The notes beneath the pieces are model-generated. The model saw only the letters and a program-made list of their open reading frames with translations. It had not been told where the DNA came from and made no database searches. The translations under genes and the position numbers were made by a program. From Candidatus Parachristensenella avicola (lineage in GTDB: Bacteria; Bacillota; Clostridia; Christensenellales; UMGS416), in the NCBI GenBank assembly GCA_904420205.1, contig CAJFUN010000043.1:1-64000 (forward strand): 64,000 bases of DNA, in the 5' to 3' direction. This document shows, piece after piece, positions 25,715-33,452 of this stretch; within the stretch, counting starts at the first letter, position 1; every line of letters starts with the position of its first letter.

Positions 25715-26605
25715 ATGCGTTCAAAGGTCTATTTCACGCGGACGATCACCCCAGAGGCAGTCGTAAGACTATATGGCGCCTTGGGTATTGCGCTTCCCGG
25801 CAAGGTGGCGGTAAAGGTGCATTCCGGGGAGAAAGGCAACCAGAATTTCCTGCACCCGGAATTTTGGCGGCCCATGGTGGAGACGGTTGGCGGCACGATT
25901 GTGGAATGCAATACCGCCTATGGCGACGCCTCCGGCGGGGTACGGGACCATACCGAATCCCATCTTCAGCTCATGAAGGAGCACGGCTGGACTCAGTATT
26001 TTGACGTGGATCTGATGGATGCCGAAGGGCCGGACATCGTGTGGCCCATCCCCAACGGCAAGGTGCTTCAGGAGAACCGTGTAGGTAAGCATATCGTCAA
26101 TTATGACTCAATGCTTGTGCTGGCCCATTTTAAAGGGCACCCGGCCGGTGGGTATGGCGGAGCCCTGAAGCAGCTTGCGATCGGCTGCGCTTCCCGGGCC
26201 GGCAAAGCGCTGATTCACTCCGCCGGCAGGACGGACGACCGCTTTGAAACATGGAAACAGCATGCCAGCAACATCGCCTTCCCCGAGGCGATGGCTGATG
26301 CGGCCTCCAGCGTGGTGGAATATTTCAAAGGAAGGATTGCGTTCATTAACGTGATGAAAAACCTTTCGGTTGACTGCGATTGCTGTGCCGTGGCGGAGGA
26401 TCCTTGCATGAAGGATATCGGCATCCTGGCATCCCTTGATCCCGTGGCCGCCGATCAAGCGTGCATCGACCTGGTGCTTCAGGCGGATGATCCGGGCAAG
26501 GCGCATTTTATGGAGCGGGTAAATAGCCGCAACGGCCTGCATACCTTGGAAGCCGCCGCCGAGCTGGGCGTCGGTTCCCGGGAATATGAGCTGATTGAGC
26601 TATAA
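25715..26605 (+). CDS. DUF362 domain protein, putative Fe-S protein
   Basis: 296 residues, soluble. The DUF362 pattern is clear: GKVAVKVHSGEKGNQNFLHP near the N-terminus, AHFKGHPAGGYGGALKQLAIGCASRAGK in the middle, and VDCDCCAVAEDPC with clustered cysteines near residue 225, followed by DPVAADQACIDL. DUF362 proteins are often linked to Fe-S clusters and anaerobic redox. AAAGGGAGGG precedes the start. First gene of a three-gene operon with a flavodoxin and a TetR regulator, so it may receive electrons from the flavodoxin in response to a signal sensed by TetR. Confidence 0.85.
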   Translation: MRSKVYFTRTITPEAVVRLYGALGIALPGKVAVKVHSGEKGNQNFLHPEFWRPMVETVGGTIVECNTAYGDASGGVRDHTESHLQLMKEHGWTQYFDVDLMDAEGPDIVWPIPNGKVLQENRVGKHIVNYDSMLVLAHFKGHPAGGYGGALKQLAIGCASRAGKALIHSAGRTDDRFETWKQHASNIAFPEAMADAASSVVEYFKGRIAFINVMKNLSVDCDCCAVAEDPCMKDIGILASLDPVAADQACIDLVLQADDPGKAHFMERVNSRNGLHTLEAAAELGVGSREYELIEL

Positions 26606-26620
26606 AAGGAGTAAGTTGCA

Positions 26621-27091
26621 GTGAGTAAGGTTCTGATTGCATATTTTTCTGCCAGCGGCGTAACGGCCCGCGTGGCAAGGGAGATGGCGGAAGCCGTCGG
26701 CGCGGATCTTTATGAAATTCGCCCGGAAACACCCTATACGTCTGCCGACCTGGACTGGAGGAAAAAAACAAGCCGCAGCTCCTTGGAGATGGACGACCCG
26801 GCCTGCCGGCCGCCGATTCAGGAGCCGGTGCGGAATATGGAACAATATGATACCGTGCTGGTAGGCTTTCCCATCTGGTGGTATGTGGAACCCCGGATTA
26901 TCGATACTTTCCTGGAAAGCTATGACTTCGCCGGCAAAAGGATGATTCCTTTTGCCACATCTGGCGGCAGTGGGATCACAAAGGCGGAAGAAAGCCTACG
27001 GGCATGCTGCCCGGACGCGGATTGGAGCAAGGGACAGCTTTTGAACGGACGCGGGGCGGCGGACTGGGCGAAGCAGATGCTGAACGCCTAA
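26621..27091 (+). CDS. flavodoxin
   Basis: 156 residues from a GTG start with AAAGGAG. The FMN phosphate-binding loop region reads VLIAYFSASGVTARVA; the central VLVGFPIWWYVEPRI and PFATSGGSGI segments are typical of the short flavodoxin/FldA-like group (flavodoxin_4). It carries electrons through FMN. Sits 15 bases after the DUF362 gene, so it is part of the same transcript and likely its redox partner. Confidence 0.88.
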   Translation: MSKVLIAYFSASGVTARVAREMAEAVGADLYEIRPETPYTSADLDWRKKTSRSSLEMDDPACRPPIQEPVRNMEQYDTVLVGFPIWWYVEPRIIDTFLESYDFAGKRMIPFATSGGSGITKAEESLRACCPDADWSKGQLLNGRGAADWAKQMLNA

Positions 27092-27116
27092 ACAAAGCCC
27101 CAAAGGGAGGTCAAGG

Positions 27117-27752
27117 ATGCCGAAAGGCTCAGAAGCGCTGGCAAATGCGCGGAAAAATGAAATTGTCGATGCCTGCGCCGCGCTTTATGAGACGATGGGC
27201 TTTAAAGACATTACGCTGCGGGATATTGGAGCCCAAACATCCTTTACCCGTACTTCGATTTATAACTACTTCCAGACGAAAGAGGAAATATTTCTTGCCC
27301 TGCTGCAGCGGGAACATGAGGCCTGGACGGACGATCTGGTGCTTATTGCCGGCCGTAATGAATCGCTGGATACCGGCGGCTTTTCCGATGCCCTGGCCCG
27401 TACGCTGGAAAAGCGAAGATGCATGCTTAAGCTTATGTCCATGAACCTCTACGATATGGAAGGCAACAGCCGCATCGAAAACCTTGTGGCCTTCAAAGCG
27501 GCCTATGGGGAAACGATGCGGGCAATGACCGGCTGTCTAGAAAAATTCTTTCCGCACATGACCGCTGCGGATATCCAGACGTTCCTATACGCTTTTTTCC
27601 CATTCCTTTTCGGCGTTTATCCTTATGCAAACGCCACCGAGAAGCAGAAGGAAGCCATGGCACTTGCCCATGTAAGCTATGCAGAGCATTCGATTTATGC
27701 GATTACGCGATCCTTTGTCTTCCGGATGCTTCAGAGCTTTCAGGGGCGATAG
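27117..27752 (+). CDS. TetR/AcrR-family regulator
   Basis: 211 residues. N-terminal TetR HTH: ITLRDIGAQTSFTRTSIYNYFQTKEEIF at about residues 32-60; the rest is a helical ligand-binding domain. AAGGGAGG precedes the ATG. As the last gene of its operon, and with two matching palindromes at the operon promoter, it most likely represses its own transcription. Ligand unknown; the redox neighbours suggest a reactive or electrophilic compound. Confidence 0.88.
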   Translation: MPKGSEALANARKNEIVDACAALYETMGFKDITLRDIGAQTSFTRTSIYNYFQTKEEIFLALLQREHEAWTDDLVLIAGRNESLDTGGFSDALARTLEKRRCMLKLMSMNLYDMEGNSRIENLVAFKAAYGETMRAMTGCLEKFFPHMTAADIQTFLYAFFPFLFGVYPYANATEKQKEAMALAHVSYAEHSIYAITRSFVFRMLQSFQGR

Positions 27753-28645
27753 CTGCGTTCGGAATCGGTTGCGAAGAAATGGCTACAAAGGCGGCGCAAC
27801 GGGCCCCGGCGCGCCAACCTTGCCGGCAATGCAGGCTGCCAGCGCACAGCCGCCGGGAAGGGAGCGAAAGAAAGCGCGCGCACGAAAAGAGAGGCTGGGA
27901 TGCTTCGCGGGCGGCAGGATTGAAGCGGTGCCCGGGAAATTACAAAGCCGATTGGCGCAGCGCCATTCATGGGCCGGCTGGATTACGGCCATGATCAGCG
28001 CCGCGCCTTGTTTGCGCTCAGACGCTGGCGCCTGCCTCAATACCGACGGTGAGTCCCTTGTGAAGGTGCCGTGCCCCCGGCCACGTTATTTGGCGCGGGA
28101 AGGCGGTCCATGGGCACCATTACTGCGCGCCTATTTGCCACTCCTGTGGTGCGACGGAGGCGTTGGCAGCCTTGCAGGGCGCCGCTCCAAATGAGAAAAC
28201 GCGAACCTGCCGGTTGGAAGCCGGCGGCGGGATATAAGCGCGATAGGCATAATCGGAAGATCGGGGAGAGGCCGCCTGCGAACGGCAGGATTTCGTGATG
28301 CGTATGACCGTAGCAGCAGGCCCGCTCCGCATGCAAGCAAAGCCGACGCAATTATGCGGACGGCTTTTTGGGTTTCCTGAGATATGGGGGATAAGTGAGC
28401 TAGAACGATGGGCCAGGATGCTTGCCGTGGCGAGAAAGATCGAGGATCACAGGATTTTGGTGGCGATCTTGGCTAAGGGGTCGCAAGATGCTGCGGCGGA
28501 GCGTAGCCTGCGTCAAGGCGCAAGGTCAAAACCGATATCCCCCCAGGATTGAAAAACATCGCCCTCCTGGAGGATGGCCGGCAAAAGGGTATCACGGCCA
28601 GCAAAAAGGCCCGTGTGGATGCGCGGCTTGCGGCAGCCAACAAAA

Positions 28646-28673
28646 GCCGGAGCCAAGCGCGCTTGGCTCCGGC
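28646..28673 (-). terminator. 28-base perfect palindrome, terminator-like on minus strand
   Basis: Perfect 14-bp half-sites 28646-28659 / 28660-28673. On the minus strand it is followed by TTTTGTT. It is the third hairpin downstream of tRNA-Leu. Confidence 0.5.
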
Positions 28674-28822
28674 CTGGAAGGATGGGGTAGAATAAATCTT
28701 TAATGGCAGGCAAAAGGCACGGCGGGCAGCCCGCCCAAACGACAACGCAGCAAGTGCGATGGGGAGCGCAGGCGCAAGGGCGCTTGCCGAGGGCGTTCAT
28801 TGCGGCTGAAGGCAAAAAAATA

Positions 28823-28848
28823 TCGGAGCAAAGCATGCTTTGCTCCGA
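28823..28848 (-). terminator. hairpin with CGGAGCAAAG stem, minus-strand terminator
   Basis: Perfect palindrome of 13-base halves. On the minus strand it is followed by a run of T residues. The stem core CGGAGCAAAG/CTTTGCTCCG is the same as in the terminator of tRNA-Arg at 54964. Confidence 0.7.
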
Positions 28849-28976
28849 CATGGGTTATGTTGATAAAAAAGATGCCCGTGCGCATTCAAGAACCCAAACC
28901 GAAGCCCAGCGAAGCGGGTTCGGTTTGGAAGCGAGGAGCAGCAGAATGAGTGCGCGATGAGCTTTGCAATGAAATG

Positions 28977-29016
28977 AAAAAGCTCGTCGTAAGCGATATG
29001 TCGCTTGCGACGAGCT
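28977..29016 (-). terminator. tRNA-Leu terminator
   Basis: 16-bp stem 28981-28996 / 29001-29016 (one G-U pair), loop TATG, followed on the minus strand by TTTTT; it touches the tRNA 3' end. Confidence 0.8.
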
Positions 29017-29100
29017 GGTGCCGAAGACCTGACTCGAACAGGCACGGTACAAAACCGGGAGATTTTAAGTCTCCTGCGTCTGCCATTCCGCCACTTCGGC
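29016..29100 (-). tRNA. tRNA-Leu (anticodon UAA)
   Basis: 85-base minus-strand gene. The acceptor stem GCCGAAG/CTTCGGC pairs perfectly, and the anticodon loop CUUAAAA between GGAGA and UCUCC gives UAA (29065-29067). It has a long variable arm as expected for tRNA-Leu, a TTCGA T-loop, and an encoded CCA at 29016-29018. Confidence 0.95.
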
Positions 29101-29112
29101 TCACCGACTCTT

Positions 29113-29141
29113 ATTGTACTGCATTTGCGCCGGCTTTTCAA
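29113..29141 (-). promoter_or_regulatory. tRNA-Leu promoter
   Basis: Minus-strand TTGAAA (29141-29136), 17-base spacer, TACAAT (29118-29113), 12 bases before the mature tRNA. Confidence 0.78.
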
Positions 29142-29454
29142 GCCTTTGCCTGTGCAAGCACAAATGGGAGGGCTGTAGCATAGGATGTAGTGGAAGAGAC
29201 GGCGGGGGACGGATAACCCCGACCGCGCCGCCGGTTCAGGCCGCCGATCACAAAAGATGCACAACATAAAAGGACATGACCCCCATAAAGCGGTCTGGCC
29301 CACACGGCTTCTTCCAAAACGGAAAATAAGCGCACCCGCTTCCGTGATGAACCACCCTGGGCGCCGGGATTACCCGGCGCCCTTTTTGCGCGCGGGTCGA
29401 CCGGTAACTTATCGAGAAGCGGGTGGAATAGAAAATAAAATATGCTGCATATGC
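29142..29454 (+). other. noncoding stretch with an isolated terminator; possible small RNA
   Basis: No protein gene. Several complementary segments (for example GGAAGA near 29192 with TCTTCC near 29316) precede a strong terminator at 29359-29387 that belongs to no visible gene, so a short structured RNA is possible. No clear promoter was found. Confidence 0.3.
29359..29387 (+). terminator. strong orphan terminator
   Basis: 10-bp GC stem 29359-29368 / 29373-29382, 4-base loop, then TTTTT. Confidence 0.8.
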
Positions 29455-29483
29455 TTGTATCGCGTTAGAGAAAAAGCTATAAT
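29455..29483 (+). promoter_or_regulatory. promoter of the DUF4091 gene
   Basis: TTGTAT (29455-29460), 17-base spacer, TATAAT (29478-29483). The leader to the start codon is about 190 bases with no assigned element. Confidence 0.6.
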
Positions 29484-29679
29484 GAAGCTGTTATAAGGAT
29501 AAGTTATTTCTAAAAACTTCTGCGCGCTTGGGCGAAGCAGATGGACCGCCGCCGGCGGATTCCATATTTCTTTAAGGGGGAGGGATGCCTGCCAGCAAAA
29601 GGTAAAACAAAGCCAACCGAAATAAGATCGAAGAAATATGGGGATGCAATAAAGGGACATGATCAAAGCGGAGGATAAT

Positions 29680-31218
29680 ATGGACTACATTGTAGTAGCT
29701 AACACCGAATGGACCTATCCGGACCGGGCATTTTCCAGCTATCTTTCCGGCAGCGATAAGCTGACCGGAGCAACGGCGCGCAACAGCATTGTAGGCGCGC
29801 AGATTCTCCTGCAAGGCCTTCCGCAGGACGGCAGCCTGGACGTAGCCCTGGAGGGGCTGGAAGGCGAGATCTACGGTCTGTATCCGGTCTGCGTGGAGGA
29901 TAACCCCTTCCTGACCCAAGAGAACGCGATGGAACACTTCCCTGAGCGCTGGGCGCCCTATCTTATTTATGACTGCATCAAGCCCTTTAACGGCGCCGTA
30001 GAGGTGACCGATGGGGTGGGCGGGCTCTATATCAGCCTGACCATCGGCAAGGAGGCTAAGCCGGGCAAGATGACTGGTGCGGTCCGCGTGCAGGACACGC
30101 GCATTCCCGTAGAGCTGACCGTATATGACGTGGTGACGCCGGACGAGACCAGAATGCGGATCATTAACGGCTATTCTCGGGGGCATGTCGCCAGCTACCA
30201 TCATGTGGAGCCCGATTCGGAGGCATTTTGGCAGCTGGATACCCAGTATCTCAAGATGCTGCGGCGCATGCATCAGAACATGCTGTATGCGCCCGGCGCC
30301 GAGGTGACGGAGCTGGGAGACAACCGCTATAGCTTTACCTTTAAGGAACTGGAAGCCTTCATGGAAAAGGCGATGGGGCTGGGATTCCAATACTTTAACC
30401 TGGCCAGCGTTGGCGGGCGTAAGAGCTGGAAGGAATCGACCATCTTGGTGCACGGCATGCCGGCTATGAGCTATGAGGCTTACCGCTATCTGGCGCAATA
30501 TCTGCCCGCGCTGGAAGGCTTCCTAGCCGAAAAGGGATGGCTGGACCGCTGCTATATGGGTGTATCCGACGAACCCAACGCCGAGAACGCAACGGAGTTC
30601 CGGGCCCTGTGCGGCCTGGTGCGGAAGTTGGCGCCCCATATCCGGCTGATCGACGCGATGAGCTACGGTAATCTGCACGGCGCGCTGGACGTGTGGGTAC
30701 CGCTAAACTCGGAGTATCAGGAGCACCGCGCGGAGATCGAAACCTTCCGGGAGGGCGGCGACGAGATCTGGCATTACGTTTGCTGCGGCCCCCGCAAGGA
30801 CGGCTATATCAACCGCTTTATGGATCTGCCGTTGCTAGCCACGCGGTATCTGTTCTGGGGCAATTATAAATATGATCTGAAGGGTTATCTGCATTGGGCC
30901 AGCAATCATTACCAGCCTGGTCAAGATCCCTTTAAGCAGAACTGCCCCATCCATCATAACGCTGATTCGGTGACCACGCTGCCCTCCGGCGATACGCACT
31001 TGATCTATCCGGGTACGGACGGACCCTGGATGTCGATGCGGCTGGAGGCTCAGCGAGAAAGCGCTGAGGATTATGAGCTTCTGAAGATGCTGGAGGAGAA
31101 GGATAAGGCTGCGGCCGACGCTATCTGCGACAGCGTGTTTACCAGCTTTAATCAGGTGGATTACGATCCGAATCACTTTAAGGCGGCCCGCGAGCGGCTG
31201 CTGAAGGCCCTAAGCTGA
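29680..31218 (+). CDS. DUF4091 glycoside-hydrolase-like protein
   Basis: 512 residues, no signal peptide. An N-terminal beta-sandwich (about 1-160) is followed by a TIM-barrel-like region with YMGVSDEPNAENATEF, a conserved SDEP motif of DUF4091, and ends with TRYLFWGNYKYDLKGYLHWASNHY and YPGTDGPWMSMRLEAQRESAEDYELL, which are family signatures. DUF4091 proteins are thought to act on carbohydrates and the Asp-Glu pair is a plausible catalytic site; activity is not proven. ATG 29680 is chosen for GGAGG six bases upstream; an in-frame ATG at 29659 has a weaker site. Single-gene unit with its own promoter and terminator. Confidence 0.82.
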   Translation: MDYIVVANTEWTYPDRAFSSYLSGSDKLTGATARNSIVGAQILLQGLPQDGSLDVALEGLEGEIYGLYPVCVEDNPFLTQENAMEHFPERWAPYLIYDCIKPFNGAVEVTDGVGGLYISLTIGKEAKPGKMTGAVRVQDTRIPVELTVYDVVTPDETRMRIINGYSRGHVASYHHVEPDSEAFWQLDTQYLKMLRRMHQNMLYAPGAEVTELGDNRYSFTFKELEAFMEKAMGLGFQYFNLASVGGRKSWKESTILVHGMPAMSYEAYRYLAQYLPALEGFLAEKGWLDRCYMGVSDEPNAENATEFRALCGLVRKLAPHIRLIDAMSYGNLHGALDVWVPLNSEYQEHRAEIETFREGGDEIWHYVCCGPRKDGYINRFMDLPLLATRYLFWGNYKYDLKGYLHWASNHYQPGQDPFKQNCPIHHNADSVTTLPSGDTHLIYPGTDGPWMSMRLEAQRESAEDYELLKMLEEKDKAAADAICDSVFTSFNQVDYDPNHFKAARERLLKALS

Positions 31219-31234
31219 ATCGGAAGATAGGGTG

Positions 31235-31263
31235 AGCCGGCTTCGTTTAGAAGCCGGCTTTTT
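31235..31263 (+). terminator. terminator after DUF4091 gene
   Basis: 10-bp stem 31235-31244 / 31250-31259, 5-base loop, T5. Confidence 0.9.
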
Positions 31264-31379
31264 CATGGGACTGCCAGAGCGCAGCGGCCCTGCCCGACGA
31301 AAAGCCGGCTGGAATTGTTTTGCCTGATGCGCGCTAAGGGCGCCCTTCAAAAGAGATAGTGGCATTCTATGGGAAAATA

Positions 31380-31388
31380 TGCTAGAAT
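31380..31388 (+). promoter_or_regulatory. possible extended -10 promoter of trxA
   Basis: TGC followed by TAGAAT at 31383-31388; no clear -35. Confidence 0.35.
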
Positions 31389-31471
31389 AAGGCTGAAGAT
31401 CGGCAGAGGGGATGAAGCATTCCCTTTGTGGAAAGAATAAGCTTATTCCAAGCGGAAAGGACGCGCAAAGC

Positions 31472-31792
31472 ATGAGTACGAAGCATTTTACCACAGCGGA
31501 TTTTGACCGCGAGGTTCTTCAGAGCGCTAAGCCCGTGTTGGTGGATTTCTGGGCGACATGGTGCGGGCCGTGCCGGATGATCGCGCCGATTATCGACCAG
31601 CTGGCTGCGGAATACGATGGACGGGCCCTGGTGGGCAAGGTGGATGTGGACCAGGAGCCCGATCTGGCCAAGCGCTACGGCGTGATGAGCATCCCGACCC
31701 TTGTGGTCATCAAGAACGGCCAGGTGGTGGACAAGGTGGTAGGCGCTACCCCAAAGCCCCGGCTGGCGGCGATGCTGGACAAAGCCCTGTAG
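31472..31792 (+). CDS. trxA: thioredoxin
   Basis: 106 residues, the normal size. Active site WCGPC with Cys31 and Cys34, preceded by VLVDFWATW; cis-Pro segment SIPTLVVIKNG. Reduces protein disulfides in the cytoplasm. The start at 31472 is chosen because the family begins here and GGAAAGGA lies upstream; a longer in-frame start at 31412 adds an unrelated 20-residue tail. Own terminator follows; no thioredoxin reductase gene in the window. Confidence 0.95.
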   Translation: MSTKHFTTADFDREVLQSAKPVLVDFWATWCGPCRMIAPIIDQLAAEYDGRALVGKVDVDQEPDLAKRYGVMSIPTLVVIKNGQVVDKVVGATPKPRLAAMLDKAL

Positions 31793-31807
31793 GATGACAA
31801 AATGCGA

Positions 31808-31835
31808 AAAGGCCGCCGGATTTCCGGCGGCCTTT
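31808..31835 (+). terminator. trxA terminator
   Basis: 12-bp stem 31808-31819 / 31824-31835 with loop ATTT. Confidence 0.82.
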
Positions 31836-31903
31836 GGCATGCTTCAAAATGATAGGTAGGCGGGCCACGCCCTAAAGGGCGAGCGGACGATGAAAGAGAG
31901 GCG

Positions 31904-31932
31904 TTGGGAAAAGGCGCCGTCCATGGTATAAT
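31904..31932 (+). promoter_or_regulatory. promoter of the YhaM-like gene
   Basis: TTGGGA (31904-31909), 17-base spacer, TATAAT (31927-31932) with a TGG extension. Confidence 0.72.
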
Positions 31933-31984
31933 GGAAAAAAATCGTACTGCCGGAATACCCGGCAGCCAGCAAAGGAGCGAACTG

Positions 31985-32962
31985 ATGCAGCAGCCTGTTT
32001 TTCAGAAGATTGCGGATTTTCGACGCGACCAGATCATTACGGGCTTTTTCCTGGTGAAAAACCTGACGCTTAAAACCTCCCCCAAGAACAATCGCCAGTA
32101 TGGCGACTATCAGCTGGCGGATCAAACCGGGGAGATCAACGCTAAGCTATGGGAGGTGGCCGATCCTGCTGCCTGCCCGGACGTGGGCAGCTTTATTAAG
32201 GTGCAGGGCCTGGTGACCGAATACCAGGGCAAACCGCAGCTTCGTATCGACCGGATGCGTTTGGTTACGGAAGAGGATCCGGTGGACATGGGTGAACTGG
32301 TTCCAAGTGCGCCGGAGGACAGCCGGAGCATGATAAAGGAACTGAGCCAATACATTGAGCGCATTGAGGATGAAGAGCTGCACGAACTGGTGGCCGCATA
32401 TGTAGCCGAGGTCGAGCAGCAGCTTCCTTATTATCCCGCCGCCTTGCGCAATCATCATTCGATCCGGGCGGGACTTATTTATCATACGCTGTCCATGCTG
32501 CGCATGGCCGATGGGGTGCTGGCAGTCTATCCCTTCCTGCGACGGGATCTGCTCTTTGCCGGAGTGATTATCCACGATTTGGCCAAGACGGAGGAGTTGG
32601 ATGCGAAAAATACCGGTATTGCCACGCAATATACCCGGGAGGGCGCGCTGCTGGGACATATTACCCAGGGAATCGTGCTGGTGGACCGGCTGGGGCGGCG
32701 CCTTCATACCGATCCGGAGCTTGTTACCCTTTTGGAGCATATGATCTTAGCACATCATTACGAGCCCGAGTTTGGCAGCCCCAAGCGGCCGATGTTCCCG
32801 GAGGCGGAGGTGCTGCATTATCTGGACATCCTGGATGCCCGCATGTATGATTTCCAGAAGATTGAGGAAGGCCTCAAGCCCGGTGAGTTCTCCGAGCCGG
32901 TCTGGCTTTTGCAGAACCGGAAGCTGTATAAGCCCCAGTGGGGAAGTAAGGCGGAAGGTTAG
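31985..32962 (+). CDS. 3'-5' exoribonuclease YhaM family protein
   Basis: 325 residues. N-terminal OB-fold nucleic-acid-binding domain (about 10-105, KTSPKNNRQYGDYQLADQTG) and a C-terminal HD domain with RNHHSIRAGLIYHT near 160 and IIHDLAK near 200. YhaM trims RNA (and single-stranded DNA) from the 3' end in a metal-dependent manner. Length agrees with Bacillus YhaM (about 314). ATG 31985 has AAAGGAG upstream; the longer upstream frame starts before the promoter and is rejected. Confidence 0.9.
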   Translation: MQQPVFQKIADFRRDQIITGFFLVKNLTLKTSPKNNRQYGDYQLADQTGEINAKLWEVADPAACPDVGSFIKVQGLVTEYQGKPQLRIDRMRLVTEEDPVDMGELVPSAPEDSRSMIKELSQYIERIEDEELHELVAAYVAEVEQQLPYYPAALRNHHSIRAGLIYHTLSMLRMADGVLAVYPFLRRDLLFAGVIIHDLAKTEELDAKNTGIATQYTREGALLGHITQGIVLVDRLGRRLHTDPELVTLLEHMILAHHYEPEFGSPKRPMFPEAEVLHYLDILDARMYDFQKIEEGLKPGEFSEPVWLLQNRKLYKPQWGSKAEG

Positions 32963-33082
32963 AAGGGGTCGCCTGCCAGGTCTGCGGGCAGGCACCCGAT
33001 ATGCGCCAGGGTAAACGGCTTTTCGCAAAAGAAGAATAATGGAGAAAAAAAGGGGAGAATATTCGCATATCAGGAAAGATTG

Positions 33083-33111
33083 TTGACAGCGCGGGCAATT
33101 GGTGCTATCAT
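33083..33111 (+). promoter_or_regulatory. promoter of the T-box operon
   Basis: TTGACA (33083-33088), 17-base spacer, TATCAT (33106-33111), directly before the T-box leader. Confidence 0.82.
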
Positions 33112-33117
33112 AAGCCC

Positions 33118-33403
33118 ATTCCAGAAAAGCGATGATGAGGAAGAGTAGGCTGCTGGATCGCTCAAGAGAGCTGCCGGTTGGTGCGAGGCAGCGCGACGAT
33201 GCAGGCCGAACTGGCCTCTGAGCAGGCGCCTGAAAGGGGTAAGTAGGGTCGCCCGGCTGCCGGCCGTTATCTTGGCAGGATATAAGACGCCATGCGTCCG
33301 TATCTATGAGTGCGCTTTATAGAAAGCGAAAAAGAGTGGTACCGCGGAAAGCAAGCTTTTCGTCTCTTTTATCTGAAAGGATAGGAGACGGGAAGCTTTT
33401 TTT
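33118..33403 (+). ncRNA. T-box riboswitch leader
   Basis: Conserved T-box AGTGGTACCGCGG at 33335-33347. Terminator stem 33353-33366 / 33385-33398 followed by T7, overlapping the antiterminator. Stem I shows the AGTA kink-turn near 33145, AGAGAG with an apical GGTTGGTG element near 33170-33185, and the 3' side GAACTGGCCTCTGAGC at 33208-33223, which holds the specifier. The codon is TGG (Trp) if one base is skipped after GAA, or CTG (Leu) if read directly. The TGGT bulge would pair with a tRNA having A at position 73, which favours Leu over Trp. Uncharged tRNA binding would permit transcription of the downstream transporter and dehydrogenase. Confidence 0.93.
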
Positions 33404-33452
33404 ATCGCCCGGCTCCTGTTTATCGATCTTCCCAAAAGGAAAGGAGAAAACG

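Larger units (their letters stand above)
27753..28976. other. 1.2 kb gene-poor region
   Basis: GC-rich DNA with overlapping short open frames in most frames but no recognisable protein, start signal or conserved motif. It contains two strong inverted repeats listed separately. It separates the TetR gene from minus-strand tRNA-Leu and may be decayed DNA. Confidence 0.5.

Noticed and set aside
28950-29183. Short open frame across tRNA-Leu (plus strand)
   Set aside because: It is the antisense of a tRNA, a common source of spurious predicted proteins.
33306-33452. N-terminal extension of the YkvI-like protein
   Set aside because: It lies in the T-box antiterminator/terminator; the internal ATG has a good ribosome site.
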